Of a DNA stretch of 44,377 nt, positions 8,201 to 18,100 are shown one piece after another. This DNA comes from a virus. Under the pieces are notes generated by a model. That model did not search any database, had not been told where the DNA came from, and worked only from the letters and a program-made list of their open reading frames with translations. Position numbers and translations under genes: made by a program. The stretch covers positions 1-44,377 of the IMG/VR virus record IMGVR_UViG_3300024353_000013. The stretch is one strand, 5' to 3'. The stretch's first letter is position 1. Each line of letters begins with the position of its first letter.

Positions 8201-10660
8201 GAGACGTTCTCCCCATTTTCCCTTATAAGTCGCGCCAACTTTTAGTTTATCTTCTATTCCTAATTGTCTTGCATGTTTTTTAATTCTATCAATCCTGTCA
8301 GCTGTCAACTCACCGAGCTCCTCCATTTCTCCCGTAGGAGTTTTTACTGATACTTTTGCAAGGTCTATTCTTTCCGGGGCTTTTTCTATCTCAGGTTCAG
8401 GGGGTTCGGATTTCTTTGGTAGCTTTTTTTCCTTATACATTTCTCTTTCTTTCAAAAACTCTTTCTGTTCTGCCGTTAATTCCTTGCCTTCTTTTAATGC
8501 CTTCTCTATGGCTTTTGCCATAGGAGTATATCGTTTAAGCTCTACTGGCTCCTTACCTTTAGCAAGCTCAATAGCCTTCTCATTTATAATCTTTGTTAGA
8601 ATCGTTTTTTCTTCTGGCGTAGCAGTTTTTCTTAAAACCACTAATTCCTTCATAGGCTTGCCTTCTAAGTGCGCTCTCATAGTGGCTTCTAATGTCGGCT
8701 CTGGGATGAGTGGCTCAGGCTTTTTTTCTTCTTGCTTGCTTATGTTTTTATCAAGGATTCTCTTTTCTTTTTCTACCCTGTCAATGCGTGAGTCGATTTC
8801 ATTTGCCGCATAATATTTCTTTTCTTCTCTCAGTCCTCTTGCCTCACCTTTTAATTCTTCTATGTAATCTCCAATATCTTTACTTATTTCCTTTTGCGTT
8901 GCTAAAGGTTTGCCCATTGCTTGTTCCAGGTATCTTGTTTCCTCTCTTTTTTCAGCTTCAACTTCTTTAAATTCCTCATATTCTTCCCCTACTCTTTCTT
9001 CCTCTGCTAGCGCGGGCTCTTTTCTTGCTGGTAGTTTTTTTCGAGCAGCAAGTATGTCGTAAAGATCTACATCTCCTTCTATATTTGGATATTTATGAAT
9101 TAATAATTGTGCTGCTATATCCATCGCTTTAGCATCAGGATCCTGCTCTGCTCCTATCATCCTTAGTGGGAGAATTTTTTGTAATTCAGAACGAGAGTAA
9201 TCAGGATTAGGTTTTATCTTTCCTACTAAGTCATTAATATCCTGAAGTAACTCATCTTTATACTTAAAGGGCTTTATCTCTTTTCCTACTTTTTTAGCTT
9301 TTGGTTTTCCTAAAACTTCCTTACCTTTAGACTCGAAATATGCTGCTATCTCGCTTGCGGTTGCAATCTCCTCGTTTCCTTCCGCATACTTAGCTAGGTC
9401 TTTCCAAAGAACTCTGGGATGCTGCTCAAAAATAGCCCAGAGGCTTTCCAGCATATCCTTTTTCTCATAAAGAATTGGCGATGGTTCTACTGCAGTAGGC
9501 TTTGTCCAGGTTACATCAACGGATCCATCAGCCTTGGGGTTTATGTTTACTGTTGTTTCTGGTGGCTTCGGCTCTACCTCTCTATACATAGCGGCTAATC
9601 TCTCTGCCTCCGGAGTTTCGGGAGCAAAGATGGTTCCTCTTTCTGTGCCTATCCTTGTTGCGGGAGCCATCAATCTTGGCGCAACCCTCGGCACCGCTTC
9701 AGGTTTAATTGCAGTTTCCGGAGCTGCTGCCACCTCACCTATTCCCCTCATGAGAGGAGACCTCATTGTCCTTGTGCTTTTCATCATGGTTTGTATTTCT
9801 TGCTCCAAGGTCCTAAACTTGCTTATATCTCCCGCTGAATCCGCTACCGCCTTGCGCCATACTCCAACGAGGTCTTTTGGATATCCGATCTTCTCTGCAT
9901 AATTAAGTGCTCTTTCCATATTGCTTTTAAAAGCCTCAAACTTTATCTTCTTAGCAGCAATAGCAGCCAAGATCATATCAGCTGCACCTTCCCCTATCGA
10001 AGCCCCGGTTCTTAACCATTCAGGAGCATCTTCGGGGATAAGCTCCGATAGTTGCCTGCTCGCAAGAGGGTCATACTTTGAGCTTTCTGCAACAGAGACC
10101 GTTACATTTTTAAGTTGGATCAATGCTTCAAATATAGCAATAATCCCGGGCGCGCCAGCAAAGGCAGTAAGCCAAAGTGGTAGTCTTTTAGCTATTACAT
10201 CTGCATAGTAATTGACTTTTGGATCCTTAAAGATTCCGGCTGCTTCTTTCTTGACTTCAGGAGGATACAGCCAAAGATACTTCCTGAGTTTTTCTCCTGT
10301 TTCATATCCTCTTTTTTCTTCGGCAGTCAACGCTCTTAATGTAGGTTCTTCAGGAGCCATCTCTGGCCTGCGCTTGGCTAATTCTTCTTCTCTCCTTTCA
10401 GTCTCGAGCCTGGATTCAACTCCCTTCTCTAACATCATTTTTGCTTGAGTATATGCAGGTCCACCCATTTCTAAACGAGGTAGAATTTTCTCTCCCAAGC
10501 CTTTGATTCTTTCAAAGATTGAAGGCTCAACTTCTGGTTCAGGCAATTCCGGTTCTAGTATTTCAGGCTCCTCTTTAGATGCCTTCCTCATTAAGGATAA
10601 GAGATCTTCCTTTTCTTCCGGCTTAGAAGCCTGGCTCATTAACTCAAGAATATCTTGCAT
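5279..10660 (-). CDS. Giant virion-associated / DNA-ejection-type protein (1793 aa)
   Basis: This encodes 1793 residues. The N-terminus is acidic and repetitive (Leu-Met-x-x-Ala-Ser-Lys). A hydrophobic segment lies near 160-200, then a long Lys/Glu/Pro-rich low-complexity region (about 400-800) and a mostly helical middle. The C-terminal half (about 1150-1600) contains a globular block (LTRDPLINEQMANIIGW, NPGFALTNFPRDIGHVW) seen in large phage ejection or polyvalent proteins. Its position at the end of the structural operon, before lysis, and its length fit a protein packaged in the capsid and ejected with DNA. No protease, polymerase or lysozyme motif was identified with confidence. Confidence 0.6.
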   Translation of the reverse strand: MQDILELMSQASKPEEKEDLLSLMRKASKEEPEILEPELPEPEVEPSIFERIKGLGEKILPRLEMGGPAYTQAKMMLEKGVESRLETERREEELAKRRPEMAPEEPTLRALTAEEKRGYETGEKLRKYLWLYPPEVKKEAAGIFKDPKVNYYADVIAKRLPLWLTAFAGAPGIIAIFEALIQLKNVTVSVAESSKYDPLASRQLSELIPEDAPEWLRTGASIGEGAADMILAAIAAKKIKFEAFKSNMERALNYAEKIGYPKDLVGVWRKAVADSAGDISKFRTLEQEIQTMMKSTRTMRSPLMRGIGEVAAAPETAIKPEAVPRVAPRLMAPATRIGTERGTIFAPETPEAERLAAMYREVEPKPPETTVNINPKADGSVDVTWTKPTAVEPSPILYEKKDMLESLWAIFEQHPRVLWKDLAKYAEGNEEIATASEIAAYFESKGKEVLGKPKAKKVGKEIKPFKYKDELLQDINDLVGKIKPNPDYSRSELQKILPLRMIGAEQDPDAKAMDIAAQLLIHKYPNIEGDVDLYDILAARKKLPARKEPALAEEERVGEEYEEFKEVEAEKREETRYLEQAMGKPLATQKEISKDIGDYIEELKGEARGLREEKKYYAANEIDSRIDRVEKEKRILDKNISKQEEKKPEPLIPEPTLEATMRAHLEGKPMKELVVLRKTATPEEKTILTKIINEKAIELAKGKEPVELKRYTPMAKAIEKALKEGKELTAEQKEFLKEREMYKEKKLPKKSEPPEPEIEKAPERIDLAKVSVKTPTGEMEELGELTADRIDRIKKHARQLGIEDKLKVGATYKGKWGERLSPSEIEKYMKEVITDVKKVPKEDWELYSGYPLTKEVKEAIARIRERTKTKKRVQLEELKGELQKTDKGKVEWMYLESERLLAEKRKPSFKKAFRGAKRALIDTSGNVKRDLIKDMGPLGKEAAIHHDLIAGANSKAERLLEEASKKIYSKISKADEDLLNRAIQSRRTVAISEYRKVDEDAVNALEAKEKILAERIERWGGRAREKAERELEKVKKEKDKLLAKGIRHPHGLTGEQHAEFLKTIPKEINERADLYFKEMEKVLDDSKSEGFLDEQTYQNLKSKGVYSPRRFIQHIDPERTYIIGGKTITVPDSGIKALDEGSQQVMETNSRALLSTVISRTQARIFRNRANKAAYDLAKEIPDNGIFKLAKVYKTTKEGKPIYQEAPAGHTKIKAMIEGKTKEMIMPDEYAKEWLTRDPLINEQMANIIGWISGSRFLKPMATGLNPGFALTNFPRDIGHVWIVTSEYSSFFPKFLAQMGKDLEATKGDVFLRKGRFIDYVDEGGMMTFLTHQGKPFKDANEKIMMAQKVMGYAGETSEIWTRLALRERALRQGKSPHEATWIARNYLDFSQGGNVLKALDSGIPYLNAAVQGTRGIFRALADRPYQTLWKFAQLAALASGVYLANRYFNKECWDSIPDREKVNNFCITTPWSFKDKNQNERYLYFKIAKDQGQRVVCTMFENLMAKALGDEVDADQVTQSIQDFLPLIPDQLLPPSLDGMMGYMANKDFWLRKDIWRGEKVTPREEYTIYTHPALVEAGDITGWSPDRLGYSLSQVFTRGNVYTSLVSAGFSLAMKDLPEKDKRKTTTEMVTRLPLIKRVFKATPAYSETELKQLEKAKTEESTRKLKQKRELNEMANRYYRKLKDEKIKDRSVLSEIKVFIRKQPVEDRKRLVSWFKNYGIVYDIPDRAWWLNLAEMPPEARATVFWTKYLETDKEERKGLERLGRRIPGLWSERFLKRLRILISKWKKEQ

Positions 10661-10661
10661 T

Positions 10662-11552
10662 TTATAAATTTAGCCTGATATATTGATACTCTGCCTCTGT
10701 TAATTTATATTCTTTCATGAATTGTTCTTTATACTTTTCCATCCCTATAGCGGTTATTTTATTTGTTCTCAATTTGACTATGATTCCATCACATTTCTTC
10801 TTGTCTAAATCCCCTAAAAGTTGATCGAGAACGTTCAGTTGATTTTGTCTCATTTCACCAATTTGCGTTTTTAAATTCTCAGCCTTTGGGTCGTCTTCTG
10901 TTAAGCCCATTTCTTCTTCAAGCGACTCTAGATCATCCACAAAAACTTTCTCTTTCTTCGCGAAGAATTTTAATTGGTCTCCAAGCTGTTTTTTAGTTTT
11001 CCCATTCTTTTTTACACCTAATTCTGCCCAGCCAAGTTCTGTCTTTTCTCTTGTTACTTCTCTCGCCTCACGACCAGCTCTTGTTTTCCCAATTTCTTTA
11101 AGTAAATCCATAGCACGTTCAGATCCTAAAAGCTGTGTCGCTATCCCCATCTTTTCAGCAGGAAGATACTTGCCTGCCTCCAGTGCTCCTGCTTGATCGA
11201 CCATTGTTTCTGTATAAGGCCTAACTGCTTCTCCATATTGTTCAGGCGAGACTTCTGGCAAGGGAACTGGGATTCCAAGTTCAGAAGCCCTCCTTCTTCC
11301 TGCCATAGCCGGTCTATCTAATCCTTCAGTCCCCTTTAGAGCTGAAGCTAAGAATTTAAGCATGCTTGCATAATCATACTGCTCTGCCCTTCCCCTCTTC
11401 TCCATTTCCTCTAATGCTCCATATTCTTGAAGCCTTTTATTTAGATACATCTGCAACAATTTTCTCTGTTGATCAAGCTGCATCTTTTGCTTGGCAAAAT
11501 AAGGGAGAAACTCATTTAGGAATCTTAATGTTGGTTCAAGATCTATGGCCAC
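10662..11552 (-). CDS. Hypothetical structural protein, helical
   Basis: This encodes 296 residues, nearly all charged helix: an N-terminal LNEFLPYFAKQKMQLDQQRK coiled coil and further coiled coils at 160-250. It lies directly upstream of the giant gene (1-base gap) and downstream of three other small structural-type genes, so it is probably a virion or internal core component. No family recognised. Confidence 0.5.
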   Translation of the reverse strand: MAIDLEPTLRFLNEFLPYFAKQKMQLDQQRKLLQMYLNKRLQEYGALEEMEKRGRAEQYDYASMLKFLASALKGTEGLDRPAMAGRRRASELGIPVPLPEVSPEQYGEAVRPYTETMVDQAGALEAGKYLPAEKMGIATQLLGSERAMDLLKEIGKTRAGREAREVTREKTELGWAELGVKKNGKTKKQLGDQLKFFAKKEKVFVDDLESLEEEMGLTEDDPKAENLKTQIGEMRQNQLNVLDQLLGDLDKKKCDGIIVKLRTNKITAIGMEKYKEQFMKEYKLTEAEYQYIRLNL

Positions 11553-11561
11553 TTTATCCTC

Positions 11562-12206
11562 CTAGAAAGTCCTTGCTGGCGGTAAAGGCGATTCTCCTAT
11601 TGTCGTTGTTGGTCCTCCCTTTCCAGATGTTAAGATATACATTAACCAAGGCAACCAGTTCATGCCTCCTCCAGTTTGAAATCCTGCTTGAGTTTGTATA
11701 CCCTGTCCATAAGGGCCGAGATATTGACCTGCACCACCCATGGTAAGACCCAGATAACTCAAAAGCTGATCTAGCGAAGCTCTGGCCTCACCTCTTCGGC
11801 CGGCACTAAACATTTCAGGCATCTGTTCTGTTTGCATGAGCGTGCCAAGTAAGCCCTGAGCTCCTCCTGTAGTCGTCATAAGTGCATTAAGTCTGTTTTG
11901 TATTTCCTCAACACCAAACCCTTTCCGCACATCTGCGACTTGTTCTGATGTATATCTTCTTTCTTTCTCTTCCTCTTCAAATTCCGCCCCCGTTCCGAGC
12001 AAACCCATTCTCGATAGACCCATTCTTTTAGCCTCTATCCTGCCTCTCTCTCCAGCTTTTACTCCTCTTGTCGTGTAGCTGATGATTGCTTCCATCTCTT
12101 CAGGAGTCAGGCCTTTAGGATACTTGAGCAGATAATCATATCTTTCCCTTAATCCTGGGATTAGTTTTGAAAGTTCTGGAGACCATTGAAATGCTCCGTT
12201 TGGCAT
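11562..12206 (-). CDS. Hypothetical virion protein, Gly-rich C-terminus
   Basis: This encodes 214 residues from MPNGAFQWSPELSK; GGAGG lies 6 bases before this ATG, which decides against the upstream in-frame start. The N-terminal half is helical and charged; the C-terminal half is rich in Gly, Gln and Met (TGGAQGLLGTLM; GGAGQYLGPYGQG), with a hydrophobic patch near 185-200. Such flexible Gly-rich proteins occur among podovirus ejection proteins. The role is inferred from position only. Confidence 0.5.
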   Translation of the reverse strand: MPNGAFQWSPELSKLIPGLRERYDYLLKYPKGLTPEEMEAIISYTTRGVKAGERGRIEAKRMGLSRMGLLGTGAEFEEEEKERRYTSEQVADVRKGFGVEEIQNRLNALMTTTGGAQGLLGTLMQTEQMPEMFSAGRRGEARASLDQLLSYLGLTMGGAGQYLGPYGQGIQTQAGFQTGGGMNWLPWLMYILTSGKGGPTTTIGESPLPPARTF

Positions 12207-12207
12207 A

Positions 12208-12441
12208 TTATCCTCCTTCCCCGGGCCAGCCAAATCCCTGGTATTGGCCCATTTGAGTTTTCAGGGCTTGCAAAATCATAGGGTTAATTTCCCGGCCCTG
12301 TTGAGACCAGAATTGAAACTCAGGCTTTATCAGATCCAAATACTCTTGAATCATCCTTTCTCGCTTCTTCGCCTGGCTCTCACCAAAAAGACCTGAGAAG
12401 ATGGTTGATCCTAATATAAGTGCAATAGTTCCTGCGTCCAT
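12208..12441 (-). CDS. Small hypothetical structural-operon protein
   Basis: This encodes 77 residues. The hydrophobic N-terminal stretch (MDAGTIALILGSTIFSGLFG) looks like a membrane or hydrophobic helix, followed by a charged helix and a polar tail. AGGAGG precedes the ATG. It is the first of three genes leading to the giant protein and may be a small ejection or membrane-active protein. No homologue recognised. Confidence 0.5.
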   Translation of the reverse strand: MDAGTIALILGSTIFSGLFGESQAKKRERMIQEYLDLIKPEFQFWSQQGREINPMILQALKTQMGQYQGFGWPGEGG

Positions 12442-12456
12442 TTTATTTACCTCCTA

Positions 12457-12861
12457 TTACTTCTTATTTTCCTCCGCTTCGTGCGGATCCAGAATTTGCC
12501 ATGCCTGCCCTACCGTTAAGGCCGGGTAGTCCTTTCCAATCAATTTCTTCAACAACTTGATCTGCTCATCATCGATATCTACGAGGCCATCTCCATTGTA
12601 AATTTTTGTGGCCAACATGAATCTCTTCGCCTTTTCTTCACCCTCGAGCTGGAGTGGTTTTTTGATTTGATGCTTGCATTGAGGGCAGACGATCTCATCT
12701 GTGCCGGTATTTAAAAGAACGCTCACACAGAGCTTCTTTAGTGTAAACGGCGGGTACTTCTTCGTGATTTTGTTTTTATCTTTTGGATCAACCTCATCAG
12801 GATGTTCCGGGATAACCTTCCCGGCCAGGGTCTTGAATTGGTAGTGAAAGTCTATCTTCAT
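12457..12861 (-). CDS. Hypothetical protein with a CPQC zinc knuckle
   Basis: This encodes 134 residues. It starts with a beta-strand-like MKIDFHYQFKTLAG, contains one CPQC pair (about 60-63) and ends with a short helical acidic tail. It lies between the fibre gene and the ejection-type genes. Small proteins with this N-terminal pattern occur in phage structural operons, but I cannot name the family. Confidence 0.5.
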   Translation of the reverse strand: MKIDFHYQFKTLAGKVIPEHPDEVDPKDKNKITKKYPPFTLKKLCVSVLLNTGTDEIVCPQCKHQIKKPLQLEGEEKAKRFMLATKIYNGDGLVDIDDEQIKLLKKLIGKDYPALTVGQAWQILDPHEAEENKK

Positions 12862-12885
12862 AATTGTCTCCTTTGTTTTTCCTCT

Positions 12886-15189
12886 TTATGCAACATAATG
12901 TAACGACCAAACTTTGACATATTTTATGTCGAAAACATTTCCCGAATAAATATCCCTTGTGTTGAAATTCAACTTATCGAATTTATCGCCAGCGTTCATC
13001 GCAGTCCTATTCTGCTCAAAAGCTCCGTCAACCCACCACACAGTATAATTTCCTAATCTGTCGAAAAAATTTCTCACGATATACCAGGTATCAACAACTG
13101 CATCAACGAGCTTGGCAGTTATATTACCCGAACTTCTATACCAAATATCGTTGCTGTCTCCCCTGAAATATGCACCCTGCTCCGTAGCCGCTATGTCTTT
13201 GTCTTGGATATTAAAATATCCTCTAGAACTAGCAGCTAGAGCACTGACCCTTACCTTCCACTCAACGATTCCCACTAGAACCTCTGCACTAATAGCTGGA
13301 GTCATTGTCAAACTAGCTATACAAGCATTTACCGCACTCTGGTCGTTGAGCCTTAACATTTTTCCACCACTTGGGTCTGTTACAATTTCTGCTGTGCAGC
13401 CAGCTCCGCTCCCATTAACCCATGTTCCCCAATACGAATAATCACCTTTGCCATTTATATCGCCCAGAGCGAGATCGTTAAACCCAGAATCGAAAATTAA
13501 GACCGGTCCTTGTGCACCATCGCCAGCGACAGCAAACTCTAGACCGTCTTCGGTTGCTTTGACTTTACAAAACTTTCCAGCCTGGTCGACATAATCTTCA
13601 GGAGTATCGGTCAGATCAGGAAATGTTGAGTTCCCAGTGCCAGCAACCCATTCTACACCGGCATCTGCAGCCTTCACTCTCGCATACTTACCAGCCTGCC
13701 CAGTGATTGAATCGACGTCTTCTAAATCGGAAATATCTGCACCAAAAACAAGTGCATTAGGTGTGGCATTTACTTTGACTATTTTGTTTCCTGCCTCTGT
13801 ATAATTGGCCGGGGTATCTATCAATCCAAGAAATGTTGTAGCGCCGTTTCCTCCTGCAGGAACAGCCCAGGTTCCGTCTGCTCTTAAAAAATTTATTTCC
13901 CCACCACCTAATTTCATTAAGAGTCCATGCTTTACAGTTGAGGCGTTTAAGTCTACATTGTCGTCAGGGGAAGCGAGGTCGTCCAGCTTGATTGCATCTC
14001 CTCCGGCTAAGAGATGTTCTGCGGCATGTAACTGGGGATGATGTTGACCTGAGACCACTTCAGTCAACTCGCCATGAGCGTGAGAATGGGCTTGGGGATG
14101 GTGCTGGTCTGAGGTAATATTAGCTAAATCAACATGATCGGCGCCTTTAGTTAATACACCATCAACCGCTTTCAAAACTCCTGAGAAGTCGGAGAGCGTT
14201 AATCCCGCAAGAGTCATATGAGCCGTTGTTCTCAGGTCTTGATTAAAGCCTATAACGATTCCAGTTGAGGTTCTGAAAAATGGAATGACGTTTCCAATTT
14301 CTGCCAAAGAAACATCGTCAACGTAATAAGAAATAGCACCACCAGCACCATGACCTTTATAAAAGCGGATGCGATAGTCTGTATAATCCGGATGAGCTTG
14401 GAATTCTAATTCAAACAGTTTCCATACTGCTGAATCTGTCATTTCAATAGGATTTTCCATCCCTGCTTGCCAAGTTCCATCGGATTTAAGAGAAACATTA
14501 AATCCGGTATCTGAAACATATATCCTCAAGTCTGATGATGCATGTGCGCCTTTGATGTACCAGCATGAAAGAAGACAAGCATTTCCAGGAGTTAAGGTAA
14601 AATCCTGAAGAAACCAACATAAATCACCGCCGTACGTTGTGAGCAATCTTGCCGAATACGTGCCGCCGTGAACTATAGCCGCTTCACGAAATATTCCGTA
14701 ATAAACTCCACCACCGGATTCCGTCCAGTGTGTCAGATTTGTTGCACTCAGCCAGTCTTCCAGTCCACCATCGGTCAACCGCTCAAGCGGCGTATCGAGA
14801 GCATAAGCTTGGATAGCATTTTCTATGTTAATAGTGGGAGGAGTTCCTTCCTTCATGCAGTAACCCCCCACCATGTCAGTCACAGGATTATTTAAACCAA
14901 GGCAGAGGATCTTCTTTTCTTTATCATAAAAAAGCTTTTCATTGTCCTCGGTGAAATGACCGGTCTCATCTATAATTGGGATGGATCCTTCGGTTAATTG
15001 TGTATCAAATTTTTCAACAATCTGGTTAATTATTGGCTGGGGAATAACAATAGTTTCAGGCAATCCTATCTTGTCGTGAGAACCCCTGAATAAATTATGC
15101 TCTTTTTCAAATATTTTAATAAAACCAGTAAGATGCTCTTCTTTTAAAACTTGCTTGGTAATTTCTCTTACTTGTTCTAAGTTTATCAT
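12886..15189 (-). CDS. Tail fibre / receptor-binding protein with carbohydrate-binding-like domains
   Basis: This encodes 767 residues. The N-terminus is a helical attachment domain (1-60). Residues about 130-310 look like a CBM4/9-type jelly roll (GGVYYGIFREAAIVHGGTYSA... YYVDDVSLAEIG). Residues 350-400 hold His-rich fibre repeats (DQHHPQAHSHAHGELTE, GQHHPQLHAAEHLLAGGDAI), known from trimeric phage fibres. Repeats of the form LxDTPxxYxxAGKxxKVxA follow (450-560), and a LamG-like jelly roll (about 560-767) ends the protein. It probably binds host surface glycans. Next to the large tail protein, with a 1-base gap. Confidence 0.75.
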   Translation of the reverse strand: MINLEQVREITKQVLKEEHLTGFIKIFEKEHNLFRGSHDKIGLPETIVIPQPIINQIVEKFDTQLTEGSIPIIDETGHFTEDNEKLFYDKEKKILCLGLNNPVTDMVGGYCMKEGTPPTINIENAIQAYALDTPLERLTDGGLEDWLSATNLTHWTESGGGVYYGIFREAAIVHGGTYSARLLTTYGGDLCWFLQDFTLTPGNACLLSCWYIKGAHASSDLRIYVSDTGFNVSLKSDGTWQAGMENPIEMTDSAVWKLFELEFQAHPDYTDYRIRFYKGHGAGGAISYYVDDVSLAEIGNVIPFFRTSTGIVIGFNQDLRTTAHMTLAGLTLSDFSGVLKAVDGVLTKGADHVDLANITSDQHHPQAHSHAHGELTEVVSGQHHPQLHAAEHLLAGGDAIKLDDLASPDDNVDLNASTVKHGLLMKLGGGEINFLRADGTWAVPAGGNGATTFLGLIDTPANYTEAGNKIVKVNATPNALVFGADISDLEDVDSITGQAGKYARVKAADAGVEWVAGTGNSTFPDLTDTPEDYVDQAGKFCKVKATEDGLEFAVAGDGAQGPVLIFDSGFNDLALGDINGKGDYSYWGTWVNGSGAGCTAEIVTDPSGGKMLRLNDQSAVNACIASLTMTPAISAEVLVGIVEWKVRVSALAASSRGYFNIQDKDIAATEQGAYFRGDSNDIWYRSSGNITAKLVDAVVDTWYIVRNFFDRLGNYTVWWVDGAFEQNRTAMNAGDKFDKLNFNTRDIYSGNVFDIKYVKVWSLHYVA

Positions 15190-15190
15190 T

Positions 15191-18100
15191 TTATTCAGCT
15201 TTTATGGTTCGTTTTCCTGGCCTTGTTTTTAGGTAGAGCCAAAACTTAATTACCTGCAGCAAGCCTTCAATATCCTCTGTGTTTATAAATTCAAACGAAA
15301 AAAAACTCCCTTTAATGGCCATGCCTACTTTCTGATGAATGACGTTTCTCAATTCAGGGTTAGGGCCCGTAGGAGTCGAACCCTCAAGATTTATATTCAA
15401 TTCAGGCGAATCCCTGAAATTTGAATAGACCTTGAAAATAAGCTTCTTATCTGCTGGAAGGATGAAATCAACCCACATTCTCCTAAGCACCATCCATGAT
15501 TGGCTGCCTATCCATCCTGTCCGAAATCTCATGTTTATAAGTTGGCCATCATCGGTAGTCGCATCGGGATCCACCTTGTAAAGCTCGCCCTGTTCAGTTC
15601 CATAAAGCATTACCCTTACCCCCTTCTCTATTGCCAATACGCTTATAGAACAGATGTTTTGATGGTATGTATCGATAAAGAAATTCTTATCCTTGTAATT
15701 ATAGACAATTACTTTATTAGGGACCATGCTCGAGCCGGTAGGAATAGCCAGCCTGTATTCATTTTCTTCTGCATGGTTCCTGGCTACAGATCTGTGAGCA
15801 TACGTTTTATTTATGGTTTTAAGAACTTTTTTGACTTTATTAGGCAATTCCATTGTCGTCAAATTCCATCCATCGAATTCTTCTATTTCATAGTAATTAG
15901 ACAGGAACCTTAGTCTCTTATCTCCACATTCTGCTACGTTCGGACCAGCGATGGTTCCTATCCCGTCAATCAGTTTATCGACAACCAGCGACCCACCACT
16001 CCTTGATATTACCCATATTGAAGTTTTCTTGAACGGATAGAGATAATTATTGAATTCTTTTACCCTCAGAACCGGGCTTGCCTCATCTTCTCTTAAAGGA
16101 AAGATACTTAATGCTGTTGATTTAAACTGTTCCAAGTAACCTCGCCTTGATCTAAAAAGGCTTTCCGGATAATCTTCGACACCACAAACCCACAAGCAGT
16201 CATCCCATATCTCAATCGAATCGCCAATCGGAGGGGGATAGCTTTCATAACTTACCTCGTCTCCCAGGCCTGAGTCTGGAAGGCTGTCTTCGTATTCGGT
16301 AACGCTATTTTCAATTCTCTCGACCCAGTAACGCTTTTCTTCTCCTGCTTTGTTTCTGTAGATATTCTTATGAGTTACTTCCGGCTCTGATGAAACAGGG
16401 ATATTTGTCAGCTTAGCTACATTACCAGCAGTCAATTCTATCGTTTCAGAAGGTGGTGATGGATTGCTCTCACAAGGAAAATTCCCCCACCTTAGATAAG
16501 TAATAACATAAGAATAGGTTCCAAGAACATCTGTGATAACGGTCCAGAGTTCAAACATGAGGTCAATGCTTTCTTTTGCAGTCCAACCTAACTCCTCGTC
16601 AATATCCCATCTATTGCCGACTGTATATGTTGGATCTATTTTATCCATGCCAACTTTGACATAGTTGCTTGAGCTGACATCAAAATCCCCGTAAATGACA
16701 ATCCAGTAAGCTGTATCGGCTTTAATATCAGGCTTCACGCCTGAAAAAGTGAATGTTACCCAGATTTTCTCTATTGTAATCGAAGGTCCTGCATCTTCAT
16801 CCACTAAAGATTCAGTAACGACAATCTCACCTGCGACTCCCCCGGTGGCAATAGTATAGGTCCCATCGTTACTGGCTGAACCTACTACCTTGATCTTATC
16901 GCCGGTTAAGAACCCTGCCAGTCCGTTGTTCGAGTCTGTGATTTTCTTAGTGGCAAGAACAAAAGCTATTGTTGTGTCGGTTACTTTATCAACTCCAAAG
17001 TCAGGAAAGACTGGAAGACTGTCAGCATCTATACTGTCAGAAGCTTCTCCTACGATATCGTCTGACAGACCTTTGCTTGTAGAAGTTCCCCCTTGTCCCC
17101 TATGAATTTCAGCCCATATAAACTTGCCTGTTAGGGAACCAACCTTCGATAAATAAAGCTTAACTTTCGTTACATCAGTATCTTCATAGACCAAGAATTC
17201 TTGGGCTAAAAGTGTGGCTCCGGCTGCCTCGCGAAGTTCTTTAATGTCATCTAAATTATCAAAAGAATATTCTTGAACTTTTACCTCTCCTGTTACAGTT
17301 CCATACAGTTTAAAAGGGCAATCGTGTGTATCTGGATATCCGCTTTTCCATTCATAAGTCAACTCAATTGGATCCCAGATAATATTCCAAAAATATCCAT
17401 CTGCATATCCATCATTTTGTGTCCATCTAACATACTTTGTTGCTGAGGGACCAAGGTAATCACAATAAAGGACAAGGTAATAGACTGTGTTTGCAGTTAA
17501 AGACGGTTTGGCTCCAGAAAAGCTAAACTCTATCCAACTGCAATCAGCGGTTATTTCTGAAATATTGACATCATCTGATGCTTGCCCAACTATATATGTT
17601 GAAGCATTTTTATCTTTAGAAGTTCCATCTTGAGAACTGTGAATTTCTACCCATACCACACCAGTTGGATTCAATACCTTGCTTAATGGCAACTTAATTT
17701 TTGTTAATTCACAATTCGATTCAACCTTGAATGATTGTGCAATTAAATAATTATTGAAAATAGTTCTTAAACCTTGATAAGAACCAGTTTCCAAGAATCC
17801 ATATTCAAGCAAAATTTTTTCTTCAGTTTCTTTCCCATAAATCTTAAAAACTAAATCAACAGAATCATATCCACCCCAATCAAGCGAACCGTCTATCTGC
17901 CAGTGTTTTCCTTCTTCATATTCAGGAGAACTGCAATCAAAGCCTACCTTTACATAATCAGAGGGGCTGACATCAAAACTCCTGTAAATAACCAGATAAT
18001 AAGTCTTATCCGCATCGAGAGATGGTTTTGTCCCTGAAAATGTGAGTTCATAAATTGTCTCTATTGTAATCGAAGGCTCTGCATCTTCGTCTATCAGGTC

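Noticed and set aside
5279-10660. Long plus-strand frames opposite the giant late gene (for example 9534-9902)
   Set aside because: They are antisense shadows of a Lys/Glu-rich gene, with no binding sites and hydrophobic or Ser-rich low-quality translations.
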